A DNA stretch of 64,000 nucleotides from Bacteriovoracaceae bacterium UBA6261 (GTDB taxonomy: Bacteria > Bdellovibrionota > Bacteriovoracia > Bacteriovoracales > Bacteriovoracaceae): positions 41,287 through 105,286 of the forward strand of contig DJVH01000013.1 in the NCBI GenBank assembly GCA_002440825.1, in the 5' to 3' direction. Position 1 is the first letter of the stretch. Each line of letters starts with the position of its first letter. The translations under genes were made by a program, and so were the position numbers. A model generated the notes under the pieces. That model ran no database searches. It had not been told where the DNA came from and saw only the letters and a program-made list of their open reading frames with translations. This document shows positions 61,268 to 64,000 of the stretch, one piece after another.

Positions 61268-62434
61268 ATGATGAGTCAGCAAAATTCCTGGATTCAACTC
61301 AAATCAGGCCTCGTTTTGGGGCTTTTGGGCGGTGGTCAACTGGCCCGAATGACAGCTCTGGCCGCCAGTGATTTCGGCATTCTCACGCACATTTTTTGTT
61401 CCGATAAAGAGATCAGTCCTGCACAGCTTGTCGCCGCAAAAACGATAAAAGGTGAGTTTTCAGATCTGTCTGCGATACTCAAATTCTGTGAAAGTTGCGA
61501 TATTGTCACGCTTGAAAATGAATTCATTGACCAGAAAATTCTGGAGGCCATAGATGAACATTTTCCAGAAAAACTTTTTCCTACATCAAAAACTTTCAAA
61601 GCGATCGGCGATAAAATTTCTGAAAAAAAATCGTTCGAAAAAGCAGGTCTTAAAGTAGCTCCTTATAGTGAAGTAAAATCACCGCAGGACATTTCGGCCT
61701 TTGCCGAAATTCATGGCTATCCAGTTGTTCTCAAATCTTCCAAAGGGGGATACGACGGCTATGGCAATGCAACCATCAAAAATAAAAATGAAATAGAAGA
61801 AAAATTTTCTTCACTAAAAGGTGAAAAGCTTGTCGAAGCTTTTATTCCTTATGAAAAAGAAGTAGCTGTGCTCGTGGCGCGAAATCGCAATGGCGAATGT
61901 AAAGTTTATCCCGTGGCTCACACCATTCAGGAAAATCATATCTGCCACTATGTGAGTGTGCCGGCCGAAATTTCACCGGAAATAAAAAAGCAGATTGAAG
62001 ACTGCGCTCTTAAGGCCATGGTGTCCATCAATGCTGTGGGACTCTTTGCCTTTGAATTTTTTCTGACAAAGTCCAATGAGCTCTATCTTAACGAATCGGC
62101 TCCTCGACCGCACAACAGCGGCCATTACAGCCTCGAAGGTTGCGTGACAAGCCAGTTTCACAATCACGTCCGTGCCGTTTTAAATCTCCCTCTGGGTGAA
62201 ACGACTCTTCTTGCCGAAAACGTTTTAATGCTTAATCTGCTCGGAACTCAAAATGGCGAAGCTTCACTTTCTCATGCCACTGAATTTTTGAATGTGCCAG
62301 GCGGACATCTTCATCTTTATGGAAAAAAGTTTTCACGCAAGGGAAGAAAAATGGGCCACTTCACTCTTCTTGGCCGTGATAAAAAAGAAATGTTTCAAGT
62401 CTTAGATAAACTTAAAGCGGAATATTCACTATGA
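61268..62434 (+). CDS. purK: N5-carboxyaminoimidazole ribonucleotide synthase
   Basis: A 388-residue ATP-grasp enzyme carboxylating AIR with bicarbonate. Motifs: LVLGLLGGGQLARMTALAA, the ATP-grasp VVLKSSKGGYDGYGN, EAFIPYEKEVAVLVARN and NESAPRPHNSGHYSLEGC. ATGs at 61268 and 61271 are both possible; the open frame further up begins with TTG and has no ribosome site. It overlaps purE by four bases. With its divergent neighbour purF it shares a 130-base promoter region. Confidence 0.96.
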   Translation: MMSQQNSWIQLKSGLVLGLLGGGQLARMTALAASDFGILTHIFCSDKEISPAQLVAAKTIKGEFSDLSAILKFCESCDIVTLENEFIDQKILEAIDEHFPEKLFPTSKTFKAIGDKISEKKSFEKAGLKVAPYSEVKSPQDISAFAEIHGYPVVLKSSKGGYDGYGNATIKNKNEIEEKFSSLKGEKLVEAFIPYEKEVAVLVARNRNGECKVYPVAHTIQENHICHYVSVPAEISPEIKKQIEDCALKAMVSINAVGLFAFEFFLTKSNELYLNESAPRPHNSGHYSLEGCVTSQFHNHVRAVLNLPLGETTLLAENVLMLNLLGTQNGEASLSHATEFLNVPGGHLHLYGKKFSRKGRKMGHFTLLGRDKKEMFQVLDKLKAEYSL

Positions 62435-62925
62435 AAAAAACGAAACCTGTCGTCGCTGTTATTATGGGAAGCTCTTCTGATTGGGCCACCATGAAAGAGG
62501 CCTGTGAAGTGCTCGATTCATTCGGAATCGCCTACGTAAAACACGTCCTTTCGGCGCACAGAACGCCGGATGCCATGAGAGAGTTTGCTCTAAACGCCAG
62601 AAAAAATGGATTGAAAGTGATTATCGCTGGTGCGGGCGGTGCCGCTCACCTTCCGGGAATGACTGCGAGCTACACAACTTTGCCAGTCATTGGTGTACCT
62701 GTTCAATCAAAAGCTTTAAGCGGTGTCGATAGTCTTCATTCAATTGTTCAGATGCCCAAGGGCATTCCTGTGGCGACAGTTGCCATTGGCAATGCTTACA
62801 ATGCCGGCCTTCTTGCCGCTCAGATTTTATCTGTTGAAGATAAAGTTCTTGCCGGAAAACTTCAAAAATTCAGAGAGAAGCAAGCGCGGGATGTTGAGAA
62901 AATGAATAAAGACATTTTATCTTAA
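62431..62925 (+). CDS. purE: N5-CAIR mutase PurE (class I)
   Basis: A 164-residue octameric mutase converting N5-CAIR to CAIR. Motifs: VIMGSSSDWATMKEA, the catalytic VLSAHRTPDAMREFA and IAGAGGAAHLPGMTAS, then GVPVQSKALSGVDSL. The presence of purK and these motifs mark it as class I. It overlaps purK by four bases and, convergently, the arylsulfotransferase-like gene by nine. Confidence 0.97.
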   Translation: MKKTKPVVAVIMGSSSDWATMKEACEVLDSFGIAYVKHVLSAHRTPDAMREFALNARKNGLKVIIAGAGGAAHLPGMTASYTTLPVIGVPVQSKALSGVDSLHSIVQMPKGIPVATVAIGNAYNAGLLAAQILSVEDKVLAGKLQKFREKQARDVEKMNKDILS

Positions 62926-64000
62926 GATTTCAAAAAAGCTGGAAAGAAAAATTTTCTGGCGATCCTCATCGAGAAGCTTCTGAATATCCGGAGGCAAATC
63001 TTCAAGTTCCAGTCTTCTGATGGTGTGATACTCTTTCGCCTTTTTTGTACGCGGATCCAGTACCGGATGAAAATGAGAATTGATCATTGTTCCCTCAGAA
63101 TCAACAGTTGTGAATCTTCCCCCTTCATCCATATCTGTATAGAGAAAACTGGAGTCGGGAAAAAACTGAACGCTGCCAAAGCGAGTTGATTGAAACTCTT
63201 TTCCCTCGGGAGATTTTGAATACGACCAGAGAACTTTATGGTCTTCCATTGAAACAATTTCCAGAGAGCTTTTCGGCTGATCTTGTCCCCAATTTTTGTA
63301 AACCAGCAACGTTCCGTCATCTTTTAACTGCACATCATGGGTGGTGGCCCGCCATTGCTGATCAAACCAAAAACGACCTTTTAGGTGCAGATCGCGATCA
63401 AAAAAAAGAACGAGTCCACGTCCGGTATTGACGACGATTTCATAATCTTTGCTGTAATTTTCCGGAACGAGATTTATAGAATTAAAATGAGACACTTCCA
63501 TAGTTGCTTCCCCTTTTTCACCGTAGGGAATACTTTCGGCCGCAGGGAGCGGATTGCCCATTTCTTTTTCCAGCTCTGCCTGGATGTCGGCAATGCTCCA
63601 TTTATGAAGAATTTTGCCATTGGAAAGATCGATGGAAACAAGAACATCAAATTTGGTTTTCATTCCTTCGTGCATTTTTATTTCTGAAGAAAAAGCGTAA
63701 ACTCTTTCGCCCTTGCGATCTGTTTTCATTGTGTGATGGAGCGCAAGTGGAATGCGCCAAAGGAGCTGGTCATTGGCATCAATCATTTCGACTTCATTTT
63801 TTCCCTTTTGATCGAAATAGGACTCACTCAAAAAGCGAACGACCTTTCCATTTGGCAAAAATACACAGAGGCTGCCAGGAACTTCCTTGAGCACATTTAG
63901 TTTTGTATCAAAAACAGTGCAGTCGATGACATAGGCGCGGGAATTCCATAGATAATCGTCGTATAAAGGACGGAAAACTTTGTAGAAAAGCAAAACAAGG
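62917..64000 (-). CDS. Arylsulfotransferase-like beta-propeller protein, 5' end outside window
   Basis: The frame is open from the stop at 62917 to the right edge, so the N terminus is missing; the earliest in-window start would be a TTG at 63993, which is unlikely to be real. The 360 visible residues show repeated beta-propeller blades (FLPNGKVVRFL, QQWRATTHDVQLKDDGTLLV, SSFLYTDMDEGGRFT) and HFNSINLVPENYSKD, with overall resemblance to the arylsulfotransferase (ASST/PF14269-like) group. Members transfer sulfate or are uncharacterised propellers. The C terminus (FSSEIK to LEDLPPDIQKLL) looks complete. Enzyme activity is not shown. Confidence 0.65.
   Translation of the reverse strand, partial: LVLLFYKVFRPLYDDYLWNSRAYVIDCTVFDTKLNVLKEVPGSLCVFLPNGKVVRFLSESYFDQKGKNEVEMIDANDQLLWRIPLALHHTMKTDRKGERVYAFSSEIKMHEGMKTKFDVLVSIDLSNGKILHKWSIADIQAELEKEMGNPLPAAESIPYGEKGEATMEVSHFNSINLVPENYSKDYEIVVNTGRGLVLFFDRDLHLKGRFWFDQQWRATTHDVQLKDDGTLLVYKNWGQDQPKSSLEIVSMEDHKVLWSYSKSPEGKEFQSTRFGSVQFFPDSSFLYTDMDEGGRFTTVDSEGTMINSHFHPVLDPRTKKAKEYHTIRRLELEDLPPDIQKLLDEDRQKIFLSSFFEILR

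Overview
The window is a dense, purely chromosomal stretch of a Gram-negative bacterium of moderate GC. Quinone-type PyrD, a Kdo/LPS operon, a TolC-like channel, outer-membrane barrels and lipoproteins show the double membrane. The gene set, with many histidine kinases, REC-fused chemotaxis adaptation enzymes and a PurS-fused PurL, fits a Bdellovibrio/Bacteriovorax-like lineage. That placement is inference from general family knowledge, not from a search. I see no prophage, insertion sequence, CRISPR array or rRNA, and no gene-free stretch over 300 bases.

Layout. 1-2.9 kb holds a two-gene heterodimeric ABC exporter, its second half cut by the left edge. At 2.97 kb is a tRNA-Val(GAC) with its own promoter. 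From 3.1 to 8.9 kb runs a chemotaxis operon cheA-cheW-cheR-cheB in which both adaptation enzymes carry receiver domains and extra domains. From 9 to 14.7 kb lie ilvE, an ion transporter, a ferredoxin, a phosphohexomutase and queC. From 14.7 to 21.5 kb, on the minus strand, are dnaE, two envelope proteins of uncertain role and pyrD. From 21.7 to 27.3 kb come a HAD-like protein ending in a sliding-clamp-type motif, two PAS histidine kinases and a MerR/B12-domain regulator that sits third in a guaB-guaA operon (27-30.3 kb). From 30.4 to 34.5 kb are a FecR-domain protein, a coiled-coil/TPR lipoprotein, a BtuF-like protein without signal peptide and a membrane histidine kinase. From 34.5 to 37.4 kb are a DsbD-like protein and a small membrane protein.

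From 37.4 to 42.5 kb a six-gene minus-strand operon (kdsB-pyrG-kdsA-kdsC-DUF493-gpsA) makes CMP-Kdo, with CTP synthase embedded, and ends in glycerol-3-phosphate synthesis. From 42.6 to 45.4 kb are a small secreted protein, a TolC-like channel and an outer-membrane barrel. purB and a membrane protein follow, then a solute-binding-protein/histidine-kinase pair preceded by an 11-bp-phased CTTAA repeat array. From 50.1 to 62.9 kb lie a purF-C-D-N-L-Q-H-M operon and the opposing purK-purE pair. An arylsulfotransferase-like gene runs off the right edge.

Together the window encodes every enzyme from PRPP to IMP (PurF, D, N, L+Q, M, K, E, C, B, H) and on to GMP (GuaB, GuaA); only the AMP-branch purA is not seen. 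Several start codons have been moved inward from the longest frame where a Shine-Dalgarno sequence, promoter or signal peptide supports it.
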